Below are positions 23,927 through 33,186 of a stretch of 64,000 nt of DNA, piece after piece. The notes under the pieces were generated by a model, which was not told where the DNA came from, searched no databases, and was given only the letters and a program-made list of their open reading frames with translations. Location: assembly GCF_039534165.1 (NCBI RefSeq), contig NZ_BAAAUX010000014.1:1-64000 (forward strand), given 5' to 3'. The position numbers and the translations under genes are program-made. Positions within the stretch are counted from its first letter, which is position 1. Each line of letters begins with the position of its first letter. This stretch comes from Saccharopolyspora_D taberi (GTDB lineage: Bacteria > Actinomycetota > Actinomycetes > Mycobacteriales > Pseudonocardiaceae).

Positions 23927-24178
23927 CGGCGGAAATCTGGGAAATGTTGGTTGGTGACCGCAACGGTTGCGGCCGGTATGCGCGGGCCGGGCAATTCGGC
24001 GCGGTTCGAAAAGCCGCTCGGCGCAAGAGTTGAACAGGATCTTTCGCGTTTTTTGATGGCGCGTGTCCGCGTTGTTGCTCACCGGAACGGGTCTGTGGTT
24101 TCCATAGGCCGATCGGGTGATTTCGGTAATGGTCGCCGTTCCCGTGGGCAACTCCGGGTGATGTCCGGTTTCGAATAG

Positions 24179-25261
24179 TCAGTTCTCCCGCCGGAACAGG
24201 GCATCGGCCAGTCGGCGGTTGCGGTCGTGGTGGCAGAGGACGTCGGTGCTGTCGACGTACTGGTCCGTTCCGCCGACGAGTGGCAAATCTCGCACGGACG
24301 GGTTGGTGATGCTTTCCCGCAGGGCATGCGCGAAACGCTCGGCGCGCAGGACGCGGAACGGCCGGGCGTGGTACGGCCGGGTGCGCGGGTCGACGTCCGG
24401 GGTGATCCCGAGCGCGTTGTGCATAGCGGCGACGGCTTCGTAGACCGCGGCGAGGTGCTCCTCCCGTTCGCGCCAGCCGGTCGCGGCCACGGCCGCGGTC
24501 ATGATCGGAGTCAGCGTCGGCGCGCAGGGGAGCCGGGCGAACGCGCTGCCGAGCCACTTGCCGTACGGCGGGTACCGGCGGGACATGAGCAGGCACAGGC
24601 GCATCAGGTCGCGCACCAGCCGGGCGGCGACGACGGCCGAGCCGAGCTCGTCGCCGACTTCGCCGCAGCGTCCGGTGAACGCCTCCTCCTGGCTGATCCG
24701 CTGCCACTGGCACGCGAGGACGTAGCGCCACAGGTCGCCGGGGTACCAGGACAGGCGCCGGCGGACCTCGGTGAGCGTGCCCGGGCCGTCGTGGAAGACC
24801 GCGCCCGCCGTGATCTCCGCCAGGGTCTGGGTCGGGGTCGCGAGCCAGTCGAAAGCGGTGATCTCCGCGAGCGGGTCGAACCCGAGGTGGCGCTGGAGCC
24901 AGTCGCCGAGTTCGGCGACCACGACGCCGTGCCGCGGGCGGCCCTCGGTGCGGCGCATCCGCAGAGCGCCGTCCTCGCCGAAAGGCTCCATGTTCGTGGG
25001 GCAGCCGAGGAAGACCGGAGGCAGGCGGTCGGCGAGCAGGTCCGTGATCGCGGCCCGGCGGTCCGCGTCGTCGGGGTGCAGGAACAGTTGCAGACGAGGG
25101 CCCCAGTTGTGGTCGGTGGACCTGGGGGTGTCGAACCCGAGCACCTCCGAGCCGCCGCCGATCAGCGCCGCCGCATGCGCGACATCCGGCAGCACCGGCC
25201 GGACGGCTTCCCAGTAGAACCGGCGGGCGAGCTCCGCGCCGGGTACGAAGTCGTTCTGCAT
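24179..25261 (-). CDS. DUF4037 protein, nucleotidyltransferase-like
   Basis: A 360-residue cytoplasmic protein. The N-terminal ALIGGGSEVLGFDTPRSTDHNWGPRLQLFL (about 33-62) resembles the GS...D signature of nucleotidyltransferase folds. The middle part reads DGPGTLTEVRRRLSWYPGDLWRYVLACQWQRISQ and the C-terminal half is helical with AAMHNALGITPD. DUF4037 members occur in actinobacteria without a known role; an antibiotic-modifying or minor nucleotidyltransferase is possible. The ATG at 25261 is the first start with family-like sequence; the longer open frame upstream is antisense shadow of the 25406 gene. Confidence 0.72.
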   Translation of the reverse strand: MQNDFVPGAELARRFYWEAVRPVLPDVAHAAALIGGGSEVLGFDTPRSTDHNWGPRLQLFLHPDDADRRAAITDLLADRLPPVFLGCPTNMEPFGEDGALRMRRTEGRPRHGVVVAELGDWLQRHLGFDPLAEITAFDWLATPTQTLAEITAGAVFHDGPGTLTEVRRRLSWYPGDLWRYVLACQWQRISQEEAFTGRCGEVGDELGSAVVAARLVRDLMRLCLLMSRRYPPYGKWLGSAFARLPCAPTLTPIMTAAVAATGWREREEHLAAVYEAVAAMHNALGITPDVDPRTRPYHARPFRVLRAERFAHALRESITNPSVRDLPLVGGTDQYVDSTDVLCHHDRNRRLADALFRREN

Positions 25262-25405
25262 CCCGGAGATCCTGGCAGTCGGCTCCGAGGCCGCCCAGCG
25301 ATTTGCCCGCCGCCGCGCCGTGATCGTTCCAGTCCGGGGCAGGGGCTGGGAAAACCCGGAGCGGGCCGATAGGTTCGACCAAAGTGCCGACCCGGGAGGC
25401 CGCCG

Positions 25406-26788
25406 ATGACGACCACCGACACCGCGCACCCGTTGCGGGCGCTGCTCCCGCCGGAGTGCGTGATCGTCGACCCCGACGTGCTGGCGGCGCACCGCCACGA
25501 CCGGGCCAGCTTCTGCGCCGCGGGCACCCCGTCGGTGCTGGTCCGCGCCAGGTCCACAGAGGACGTTTCGGTCGTGCTGCGGTGGGCGGACCAGAACCGG
25601 GTGCCGGTCGTCGCGCAGGGCGCCCGGTCGGGGCTTTCCGGCGCGGCCAACGCGATCGACGGCTGCGTCCTGCTGTCGCTGGAGAAGATGGACCGCATCC
25701 TGGAGATCGACACCGCCGAGCAGATCGCGGTGGTGCAGCCGGGGGTGGTCAACGGAGTGCTGGCCGCGGCTGCGGGCGCCGAGGGCCTGTTCTACCCGCC
25801 CGACCCGGGATCGCGCGGCATCTCCACCATCGGCGGCAACGTGGCCACCAACGCGGGCGGCATGTGCTGCGTGAAGTACGGCGTGACCGGCGACTTCGTG
25901 CGCGGCCTGGAGGTCGTGCTCGCCGACGGCCGGGTGCTGCGCACCGGCCGCCGCACCGCCAAGGGCGTGGCGGGCTACGACCTGACCCGGCTGATGGTCG
26001 GATCCGAGGGCACGCTGGGGATCGTCACCGAGATCACCGTGGCGCTGCGCCCGGCGCACGCCCGGCCGCTGACCGCGGTCGCGTTCTTCCCGACGATCGT
26101 CGACGGCTGCCGGACCGTCGCGGGCTACCTCGGTGCCGGTTACCGCCCGTCGGTGCTGGAGTTCATGGACCGGCCGACCGTCGACGCGGTCACGCGCATC
26201 GCCGACCTCGGGTTCCCGGACGGCATGGGCTCGATGCTGATCGCGCAGTCCGACAGCGGCGAAGCCGCGCGGGCCGAGCTGGCGGCGTTCGAGCGGGTGG
26301 CCCGCGAGTGCGCCGCGATGGACGTGGTGGTCGCCGACGACCCGGAGGAGGGCGACCTGCTGATGCACGCCCGCCGGCTGGTCGCCGACGCGCACGCGAA
26401 CCTGGGGCCGCACCTGGTCGACGACGTGTGCGTCCCGCGCGGGCGGCTCGTCGACCTCGTCGAAGGGCTGCACCGCATCTCCGACCGGTACCGGGTGCGG
26501 GTGCTGTGCGCGGGCCACGCCGGGGACGGCAACATGCACCCGGTGGTCGTCTTCGACGCGGGCGACCCGGACGAGACCGCACGGGCGCACGAGGCGTTCG
26601 ACGCCGTCATGGCGCTGGGGCTGGAGCTGGGCGGCACGATCACCGGCGAGCACGGCGTCGGCCACCTCAAGCGGCACTGGCTGGGCGAGGAACTGGATCC
26701 CGCCGCGCTGTGGGCGCAGCGCGCGATCAAGCGCACCCTCGACCCGAACGGCATCCTCAACCCCGGCCGGGTGCTGCCGCCGGAGTGA
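25406..26788 (+). CDS. FAD-linked oxidase, GlcD type (paralogue 2)
   Basis: A 460-residue VAO-fold flavoprotein very similar in order and length to the product of 3107-4495: GARSGLSGAANAIDG, STIGGNVATNAGGMCCVKYGV, RTAKGVAGYDL, GSEGTLGIVTEI, HAGDGNMHP and GEHGVGHLK. The FAD domain covers about 30-210 and the C-terminal oxidase domain 215-455. It probably oxidises a 2-hydroxy acid; the differing loops between the two paralogues suggest different substrates. The ATG has GGGAGG upstream. It diverges from the DUF4037 gene and ends 2 bp before the small acidic gene on the other strand. Confidence 0.85.
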   Translation: MTTTDTAHPLRALLPPECVIVDPDVLAAHRHDRASFCAAGTPSVLVRARSTEDVSVVLRWADQNRVPVVAQGARSGLSGAANAIDGCVLLSLEKMDRILEIDTAEQIAVVQPGVVNGVLAAAAGAEGLFYPPDPGSRGISTIGGNVATNAGGMCCVKYGVTGDFVRGLEVVLADGRVLRTGRRTAKGVAGYDLTRLMVGSEGTLGIVTEITVALRPAHARPLTAVAFFPTIVDGCRTVAGYLGAGYRPSVLEFMDRPTVDAVTRIADLGFPDGMGSMLIAQSDSGEAARAELAAFERVARECAAMDVVVADDPEEGDLLMHARRLVADAHANLGPHLVDDVCVPRGRLVDLVEGLHRISDRYRVRVLCAGHAGDGNMHPVVVFDAGDPDETARAHEAFDAVMALGLELGGTITGEHGVGHLKRHWLGEELDPAALWAQRAIKRTLDPNGILNPGRVLPPE

Positions 26789-26790
26789 GC

Positions 26791-26961
26791 TCAGTCGTGC
26801 TCGTAGGCTTCGTCCTCGGGCACGGTGCGGTGCTGCTCGGCCAGATCGGCCGGGTTCGCCTCGGCGGGCAGGTCGGTCGGCAGCTGGTCGTTCTCGTCGA
26901 GCGGTTCCTCGGCCTCGCGGGCCTGTTCGACGGCGTCGGCTTCCGGCGTTTCGGGATCCAT
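26791..26961 (-). CDS. Small acidic conserved-type protein (56 residues)
   Basis: An ATG with GGGAGGAAGC directly upstream encodes MDPETPEADAVEQAREAEEP and 36 more residues: very rich in Glu/Asp, no cysteine, no membrane segment, likely disordered, with DLPAEANPADLAEQHR in the second half. Small proteins with a PADxxEQ segment recur in actinobacterial genomes from memory, but no function is known. It converges with the flavin oxidase, leaving 2 bp between the stops. Confidence 0.72.
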   Translation of the reverse strand: MDPETPEADAVEQAREAEEPLDENDQLPTDLPAEANPADLAEQHRTVPEDEAYEHD

Positions 26962-27054
26962 GCTTCCTCCCGCGGTGGGGTGTCGGCTGGGGGTCGCTGG
27001 CGGCCCAACGCCACGGTATCGACTCCGGCAACCCGCCGCCGCACCGTGCGCCGG

Positions 27055-27837
27055 TCAGTCCAGGGGCGGGAACTCCGGCGGCCTGCGCTCCAGGTAGCTG
27101 CGCACGCCCTCCTGGAGGTCGGGGCGGCGGAAGGCGGCGATCATGCGCTCCCGGGAGTCCGCGTTCGCGGTGTCCAGGCCGCTGTCGAGGCCGGTGTAGA
27201 TCTGCTGCTTGATCTCGGCCATCGAGGCGGGCGAGCACTCGGTGGCGAGCTTGTGCGCGTAGGCCAGCGCGGCACCGAGGACCTCGTCGGCGGGCAGCGC
27301 GCGGTGGACCAGACCGAGCCGGGCGGCCTCGGCCCCGGTGAACGTGCGCGCCGACAGCAGCAGGTCGAGCGCGTTGCCGACGCCGACGAGCCTGGGCAGC
27401 AGCCAGGCGATGCCGTACTCGGCGACGAGCCCGCGCCTGCTGAACGCGGTGGTGAACTTCGCGTCGTCGGCGGCGAACCGCACGTCGGTGAACAGCGCGG
27501 CCACCAGGCCGATCCCCGCTACCGGGCCGTTGACCGCGGAGATGACGGGCTTACGAAGCCGGATCGGCAGCGACAGCGGGCGTTGGTCGGAGTCGAAGCT
27601 GTCGGCGTCCACCGCGGCGAGGGCGGCCATGTCGGCACCGGCGCAGAACCCGCGCCCGGCGCCGGTGAGCACGACGGCGCGGACGGCGGGATCGCGGTCG
27701 GCCCGCTCCAGCAGGTCGAAGTACCGCGCCTGCATGGTCCGGGTCCACGCGTTGAGGCGGTCCGGCCGGTTGAGCGTCAGCAGCAGCACGGAGTCGCGCT
27801 GCTCGGCCAGGACCTCGTCGGTCGGATCTTGCGGCAC
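27055..27837 (-). CDS. Enoyl-CoA hydratase/isomerase family protein
   Basis: A 260-residue crotonase: LTLNRPDRLNAWTRTM near 19-34, the first oxyanion motif AGRGFCAGADMAAL near 60-73, the second GPVAGIGLVAALFTDVRFA near 103-121, and a Glu in FSRRGLVAEYGIAWLLPRLVG near 130-150. It likely hydrates 2-enoyl-CoA in fatty- or amino-acid breakdown. The GTG start has GGAGGTGATCAC upstream, a full anti-16S match. It diverges from the MFS gene at 28036 with 198 bp between them. Confidence 0.85.
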   Translation of the reverse strand: MPQDPTDEVLAEQRDSVLLLTLNRPDRLNAWTRTMQARYFDLLERADRDPAVRAVVLTGAGRGFCAGADMAALAAVDADSFDSDQRPLSLPIRLRKPVISAVNGPVAGIGLVAALFTDVRFAADDAKFTTAFSRRGLVAEYGIAWLLPRLVGVGNALDLLLSARTFTGAEAARLGLVHRALPADEVLGAALAYAHKLATECSPASMAEIKQQIYTGLDSGLDTANADSRERMIAAFRRPDLQEGVRSYLERRPPEFPPLD

Positions 27838-28035
27838 GTGATCACCTCCGGCGATGGTTCCAGCAAGCTACCCAGGGACGTGTGCGGGCTCAAGGTGCTT
27901 GGCGTTGACCGGCCATGGGAGAACTCCCGCAACGGGTCCCGACGTCGGCGGTCGTTGCGATAATCGCGGTCTGCGAGCCTGGAGCAGCCGTGCTGAGCTG
28001 AACCAGCAGAACCCCGCCGCAACCGTGGAGTCGAC

Positions 28036-29490
28036 GTGGCCGAAGCCGAACGCACCCGGACCGCGACCGGGAGCGAGCCCGACCGCCGCTGGCAGGCGCT
28101 GGCGATCTGCCTGATCGCCGGGTTCATGACGCTGCTCGACGTCAGCATCGTCAACGTCGCGCTGCCGTCGATCCAGCAGGGCCTGCACGCGCCGCCGGTC
28201 GCGCTGGCCTGGGTGGTCTCGGGGTACGCGCTGACCTTCGGCCTGGTGCTGGTCCCGGCGGGCAGGCTCGGCGACGACCGCGGGCGCAGCCGGATGTTCG
28301 TCCTCGCGCTGCTGGCCTTCACCGCCGCGAGCGCGCTGGCGGGCTTCGCGCAGAACGCGCTGTGGCTGGTCGTGGCGCGGCTGCTGCAAGGCGCGGCGGG
28401 CGGACTGCTCAACCCGCAGGTGCTCGGGCTGATGCAGCAGCTGTTCCACGGCCGGGAGCGGGGCAAGGCGTTCGGGCTCTTCGGCGCGGTGGTGGGACTG
28501 TCCACCGCGGTCGGGCCGCTGCTGGGCGGGCTGATCATCCAGTTCGCCGGCGCCGAGCACGGCTGGCGCTGGGTGTTCTTCGTGAACCTGCCCATCGGCG
28601 CGGCCGCGCTGCTCTACGCCATGCGGGTGTTGCCGCGCGACCGCACCGACGGGCAGAACCGCAGCCTGGACCTGGTCGGCGTGCTGCTGCTGGGATCCGG
28701 GTTGCTGTGCCTGCTGCTGCCGCTGGTCGAGCACACCGGCTCGCCCTGGTACCTGCTGCTGCTCGCACCCGTGCTGCTGGGCCTGTTCGCGCTCTGGGAG
28801 AACTGGTACCGGGCGCGCGGGCGCGCTCCGCTGGTGAACCTGCGGCTGCTGCGGATCCGCAGCTACTCCTTCGGCACCCTGCTCGGGCTGCTCTACTTCG
28901 GCGGGTTCACCAGCATTTTCTTCGTGCTGGCGGTCTACTTCCAGCGCGGGCTGGGGTACACGGCGCTCGGCGCGGGCCTCGCGATGACCCCGTTCGCGGT
29001 CGGCTCGGCGATCTCGTCGGCGGTCGGGGGGCGGTTCGTGCACCGGTTCGGCCGGAAGCTGGTGCTCGCCGGACTCGTCGGAGCGCTGGCCGGGCTGCTG
29101 GCGACCGCCCTGCTGCTGTCCACGCACCTGGGCCCGGCGGCCGGGCTGGTCACCGCCGGCCCGCTGCTGCTGGCCGGGGTGGGCAGCGGGATGGTGATCT
29201 CGCCGAACCAGACCGTCACCCTCAGCGAGGTCGACACCGCGCACGGCGGGACCGCCGCCGGGGTGCAGCAGACCGCGCAGCGCATCGGAACCGCGCTGGG
29301 CACCGCCGCGGCTTCCGGCCTGTTCTTCAGCGCGTTGCAGACCGGTGGTTACGACGAGGCGATCTCCAGCGGCATGGTCGTGTCGGTGTGCTTCGTGGCC
29401 GCCGCGCTCGTGGCCGGTGTCGCCGAACTCGTGCTGGAGTCCCGGCGCGAGGTTCAGCCGACGGCGAGCCGGGAGCGGCGGCGGCCGTAG
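28036..29490 (+). CDS. MFS drug transporter, DHA2 (EmrB/QacA) family
   Basis: A 484-residue protein with about 14 hydrophobic segments. LLDVSIVNVALPSIQ near 37-51 is motif D1 of the DHA2 family, and GRLGDDRGRSRMFV near 77-90 is the MFS loop 2-3 motif A. WRWVFFVNLPIGAAAL near 180 is a typical DHA2 stretch. It should export drugs or metabolites by proton antiport across the plasma membrane. The GTG start has GGAG 6 bp upstream. Its last 37 bp overlap the convergent APC permease gene. Confidence 0.86.
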   Translation: MAEAERTRTATGSEPDRRWQALAICLIAGFMTLLDVSIVNVALPSIQQGLHAPPVALAWVVSGYALTFGLVLVPAGRLGDDRGRSRMFVLALLAFTAASALAGFAQNALWLVVARLLQGAAGGLLNPQVLGLMQQLFHGRERGKAFGLFGAVVGLSTAVGPLLGGLIIQFAGAEHGWRWVFFVNLPIGAAALLYAMRVLPRDRTDGQNRSLDLVGVLLLGSGLLCLLLPLVEHTGSPWYLLLLAPVLLGLFALWENWYRARGRAPLVNLRLLRIRSYSFGTLLGLLYFGGFTSIFFVLAVYFQRGLGYTALGAGLAMTPFAVGSAISSAVGGRFVHRFGRKLVLAGLVGALAGLLATALLLSTHLGPAAGLVTAGPLLLAGVGSGMVISPNQTVTLSEVDTAHGGTAAGVQQTAQRIGTALGTAAASGLFFSALQTGGYDEAISSGMVVSVCFVAAALVAGVAELVLESRREVQPTASRERRRP

Positions 29491-30890
29491 CCGAAGTAGA
29501 TCACCAGGCCGAGCACCAGCCAGGCGCCGAAGCGCAGCCAGGTGATGACGTTGAGGTTGGACATCAGGTACAGGCACAGCAGCGCGGCCAGGACGGGCAG
29601 CCAGGGCGAGAGCGGCACCCGGAACGGCCGCTCCAGGTCGGGGCGGCGCGCGCGGAGCACCGGCACGGCCAGGGTGACGATGAAGAAGCCGGACAGCGCC
29701 CCGATGCTGACCATGTCGGCGAGCTCGGCGATCGGCACGAACCCGGCCAGCAGCATGATCACCAGTGCGCCGCCGATGGTCATCCGGTGCGGGGTGCCCC
29801 AGCGCGGGTGCACCTGCGAGAGCTTGCGCGGCAGCAGGCCGTCGCGGCTCATCGCGAAGCCGATCCGGCCGATGGTGACCAGCTCGACCATCATCACCGA
29901 GGTCAGGCCGGTGATCGCGCCGAGCGCGATGAGCGCGGCCACCCACGGCAGCCCCACCGCCTGGAACGCCGCGGCCAGCGGTGCGCCCTCGTCGATCTGC
30001 CGGTAGTCGGCCATCGCCGTGAGCACCAGGGCGACCGCGACGTAGAGCAGGGTGCACACGGCGAGGCTGCCGAGCAGCCCGACCGGCAGGTCGCGGCGCG
30101 GGCGGCGGGTCTCCTCGCCGAGGTTGGCCAGCGCCTCGAAGCCGGTGTAGGCGAAGAACACGATCGCCGCGGCGGTGAGCACCCCGCCGAAGCCGTAGGC
30201 CGACTGCTCCATCCCCAGCAGCACCTCGACGAGCGGCTGCTCCATCGGACCGGCGCCCTCCGCGGCGGGCTGGGCGGGCGGCACGAACGGAACGAGGTTG
30301 GCGCCCCGGACGAAGAACAGCCCGGCGACGATCACCAGCACGCACACCGCGACCTTGACCACGACCAGCGCGTTGGTGACCCAGGCGGACTCGCGGATGC
30401 CCGAGACGGCGACCGCGGTGAGCACCGCGATGATCACCATCGCGCCGATGTTGACCGGCGCGTCCTCGCCGAACAGCTCCGGCGGCAGCCCCAGCAGGTT
30501 CGACACGTAACCGGACCAGCTGCGCGAGACCACGGCGGCGCCGAGGGCGAACTCCAGCAGCAGGTCCCAGCCGATGATCCAGGCGAGCAGCTCGCCCACG
30601 GTGGCGTAGGCGTAGGTGTAGGCGCTGCCCGCGGTGGGAACAGCCGAGGTCAGCTCGGCGTAGCAGAGCGCGGCCAGCGCGGCGACCACGCCGCCGATGA
30701 CGAACGAGAGGACGACGGCGGGTCCGGCGTGCTGCTTGGCCTCGATGCCTGCCAGCGTGAACACGCCGGTGCCGATGATGATCCCGATGCCGAAGCCGAC
30801 CAGGTCCACCCCGCCGAGTCGCCGGACCAGACCGCCTTGCCTGCCGCGGGTCAGGACGTCCTCGACGGGCATGGTGCGAAACAGGCTCAC
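29454..30890 (-). CDS. APC-family amino-acid permease (cationic/YfnA type)
   Basis: A 478-residue membrane protein with about 12 segments. VDLVGFGIGIIIGTGVFTLAG near 28-48 is the substrate-binding first helix with its GxGT unwinding motif, and FFAYTGFEALANLGEETRRPRRDLP near 235-259 is the conserved helix 6 and following loop. It imports amino acids, probably by proton symport; specificity is not clear. The GTG start at 30890 and an ATG six codons later are both possible. It overlaps the MFS gene 3' end by 37 bp. Confidence 0.85.
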   Translation of the reverse strand: MSLFRTMPVEDVLTRGRQGGLVRRLGGVDLVGFGIGIIIGTGVFTLAGIEAKQHAGPAVVLSFVIGGVVAALAALCYAELTSAVPTAGSAYTYAYATVGELLAWIIGWDLLLEFALGAAVVSRSWSGYVSNLLGLPPELFGEDAPVNIGAMVIIAVLTAVAVSGIRESAWVTNALVVVKVAVCVLVIVAGLFFVRGANLVPFVPPAQPAAEGAGPMEQPLVEVLLGMEQSAYGFGGVLTAAAIVFFAYTGFEALANLGEETRRPRRDLPVGLLGSLAVCTLLYVAVALVLTAMADYRQIDEGAPLAAAFQAVGLPWVAALIALGAITGLTSVMMVELVTIGRIGFAMSRDGLLPRKLSQVHPRWGTPHRMTIGGALVIMLLAGFVPIAELADMVSIGALSGFFIVTLAVPVLRARRPDLERPFRVPLSPWLPVLAALLCLYLMSNLNVITWLRFGAWLVLGLVIYFGYGRRRSRLAVG

Positions 30891-30972
30891 GGGCTAGCAC
30901 CGTACGGCGAACTGATGTCGACGGCATAACGTCCGCGAGGTGAATCGGTCGCGTTCGGATGGCCCGGGAACC

Positions 30973-31008
30973 AGCAGCGGTGCCGGTCGAACCGGCGGCA
31001 CCGCTGCT
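30973..31008 (-). terminator. Terminator of the catalase gene
   Basis: AGCAGCGGTGCCG pairs with CGGCACCGCTGCT (13 bp) around a 10-nt loop, 8 bp beyond the catalase stop. Confidence 0.75.
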
Positions 31009-31015
31009 GCGGACC

Positions 31016-33118
31016 TCAAGCCGGAGTCGACGAGGTGTCCCGGTCCCACACCCGGTGCCGGGCGAGCAGCGAGGCGAACTCCGCGATGAAGTTCGGCGGC
31101 AGCCCACCGCCGGTCCCGGCTGCGGTGACCACGCCGAGGTCGGTCACGACGCCGTCGCCCTCGGACGCCTGACGACCGCTGTCGGCGCCCGCCCGGTGCA
31201 GCAGCGTCAGCCCCTCGTCGCTGGCCGCGACAGGCTTGTGGTGCTTGTATGCCTCGGCCACGAAGTGCACCGCGTACCCGTCGGCCGACAGCGCCCGAGC
31301 GCTCTCCTCGCCGCCGGGGACGATCACGCCGTCGTAGAGCACCGACGACATCGTCGTCACCGCCCGGTCCACCTCGACCTCGGCCGAGTCGGTGCCGCGG
31401 ACCTTCCCGTCGTGCAGCCCGAGCACCTCGGCCAGCGCGCCGCGTTCGGACAGCCCGCGGCGGATCTGCTCGACCTCGGTCGCGTCGACGCCGTCGGCCA
31501 CCAGCACCGCGACCCGGCGGCTGATGATCGAGTCCATCGCGGTGTGCGACTGGCTGAGCGCGGGCGAGCTCCTGCCGTGGTTCGGCGTCACCGCCTCCGC
31601 GGGCGGGGCGACCCCGATCCCCTCGGCGACCGCCACCGCCAGGTCGTGGTCGATGTGGTTGATCTGGTCCACCGCGCGTTCGCGGACGTGGGTGTGGTCG
31701 ACCTTGCCCAGCTCGAACCGGAACGCCGCGATGATGTGCTGCTTCTCCCAGGGCGCCATGCTGTTCCAGAACAGGGTGGCCTGGCTGTAGTGGTCCTGGA
31801 AGCTCGGGCTGCGCCTGCGGATCTTGTGCCCCTCGACCTTCTCCTGGTGGTGCTCGAACGCGCCGCTGCCGCCGACCACCGGGCAGCCGCCCGCCAGGCT
31901 GTTCTCCGAGTAGCTCGTCCGTCCCTTGTGGACGCGTTGCTGGCCGTAGCCGTCCCGCTGGTTGTTCGACACCTCCGCCAGCGGGCGGTTCACCGGGAGC
32001 TGCGCGAAGTTCGGCCCGCCCAGCCGGATCAGCTGGGTGTCCAGGTAGGAGAAGTTGCGCGCCTGCAGCAGCGGGTCGTTGGTGAAGTCGATGCCCGGGA
32101 CGACGTTGGCGGTGTGGAAGGCGACCTGCTCGGTCTCGGCGAAGAAGTTGTCCGGGTTGCGGTCGAGCACCAGCCTGCCCACCGGCCGCACCGGCACCTG
32201 CTCCTCCGGGATGATCTTGGTGGCGTCCAGCAGGTCGAAGTCGAACTCGAACTCGCGTTCCTCCTCCACCAGCTGCACGCCCAGCTCCCACTCCGGGTAC
32301 TGGCCCGCCTCGATGGCCTCCCACAGGTCCCGCCGGTTGAAGTCGGGGTCCTTGCCCGCCGCCTTCTGGCACTCGTCCCACACCAGCGAGTGGGTGCCCA
32401 GCAGCGGACGCCAGTGGAACTTCACGAACGTGCCCCTGCCCTCGGCGTTGATCAGCCGGAAGGTGTGCACCCCGAAGCCCTGCATCATCCGGTAGCTGCG
32501 CGGCAGCGCCCGGTCCGACATCAGCCACATGATCATGTGCAGCGTTTCCGGTTGCAGGCCGACGAAGTCCCACAGCGTGTCGTGCGCGGACGCGCCCTGC
32601 GGGATCTCGTTGTCCGGCTCCGGTTTCACCGCGTGCACGAAGTCCGGGAACTTGATCCCGTCCTGGATGAAGAAGACCGGCATGTTGTTGCCGACCAGGT
32701 CGTAGTTGCCCTCCGCGGTGTAGAACTTCGTCGCGAAGCCGCGGACGTCGCGGACGGTGTCGGCCGAACCGCGCGAACCGGCGACGGTGGAGAACCGGAC
32801 GAAGACCGGGGTGCGCTGACCGGGGTCGGTGAGGAACCCGGCGACGGTGTAGTCGGTCAGCCACCGGTCGTAGGGCTGGAAGTGGCCGTAGGCGCCCGCA
32901 CCGCGCGCGTGCACGACCCGCTCCGGGATCCGTTCGTGGTCGAAGTGCGTGATCTTCTCGCGGGCGTGGAAGTCCTCCAGCAGCGTCGGCCCCCGCTCGC
33001 CGGCCTGCAACGAGTCGTCGGTGTGGTCGATCCGCACGCCCTGCTGCGTGGTCAGCCGGGTGTCCCGCGGATCCTGGCGGACCTGTTCGAGCTGCTCGTT
33101 CTTGTCCCGGTACTGCAT
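31016..33118 (-). CDS. katE: Large-subunit catalase (HPII/KatE type)
   Basis: A 700-residue monofunctional clade-2 catalase that breaks down hydrogen peroxide. The distal His is in RVVHARGAGAYG (H70), the distal Asn in VGNNMPVFF (N144/N145), and the heme-ligand Tyr in RNFSYLDTQLIR. The extra C-terminal part (about 545-695: VAVLVADGVDATE, VIVPGGEESARAL) is the DJ-1/PfpI flavodoxin-like domain that marks large catalases. The start is the only ATG giving the usual N-terminus. A terminator hairpin follows. It precedes no obvious partner; regulation is not visible, although a stress sigma factor would be usual. Confidence 0.95.
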   Translation of the reverse strand: MQYRDKNEQLEQVRQDPRDTRLTTQQGVRIDHTDDSLQAGERGPTLLEDFHAREKITHFDHERIPERVVHARGAGAYGHFQPYDRWLTDYTVAGFLTDPGQRTPVFVRFSTVAGSRGSADTVRDVRGFATKFYTAEGNYDLVGNNMPVFFIQDGIKFPDFVHAVKPEPDNEIPQGASAHDTLWDFVGLQPETLHMIMWLMSDRALPRSYRMMQGFGVHTFRLINAEGRGTFVKFHWRPLLGTHSLVWDECQKAAGKDPDFNRRDLWEAIEAGQYPEWELGVQLVEEEREFEFDFDLLDATKIIPEEQVPVRPVGRLVLDRNPDNFFAETEQVAFHTANVVPGIDFTNDPLLQARNFSYLDTQLIRLGGPNFAQLPVNRPLAEVSNNQRDGYGQQRVHKGRTSYSENSLAGGCPVVGGSGAFEHHQEKVEGHKIRRRSPSFQDHYSQATLFWNSMAPWEKQHIIAAFRFELGKVDHTHVRERAVDQINHIDHDLAVAVAEGIGVAPPAEAVTPNHGRSSPALSQSHTAMDSIISRRVAVLVADGVDATEVEQIRRGLSERGALAEVLGLHDGKVRGTDSAEVEVDRAVTTMSSVLYDGVIVPGGEESARALSADGYAVHFVAEAYKHHKPVAASDEGLTLLHRAGADSGRQASEGDGVVTDLGVVTAAGTGGGLPPNFIAEFASLLARHRVWDRDTSSTPA

Positions 33119-33186
33119 CTGGAAACCCCCGATGGCCGTTCGGTTCCCGCCAGGACTTCCCCGCGGCGGCCCGGGCTATGCCCGGC

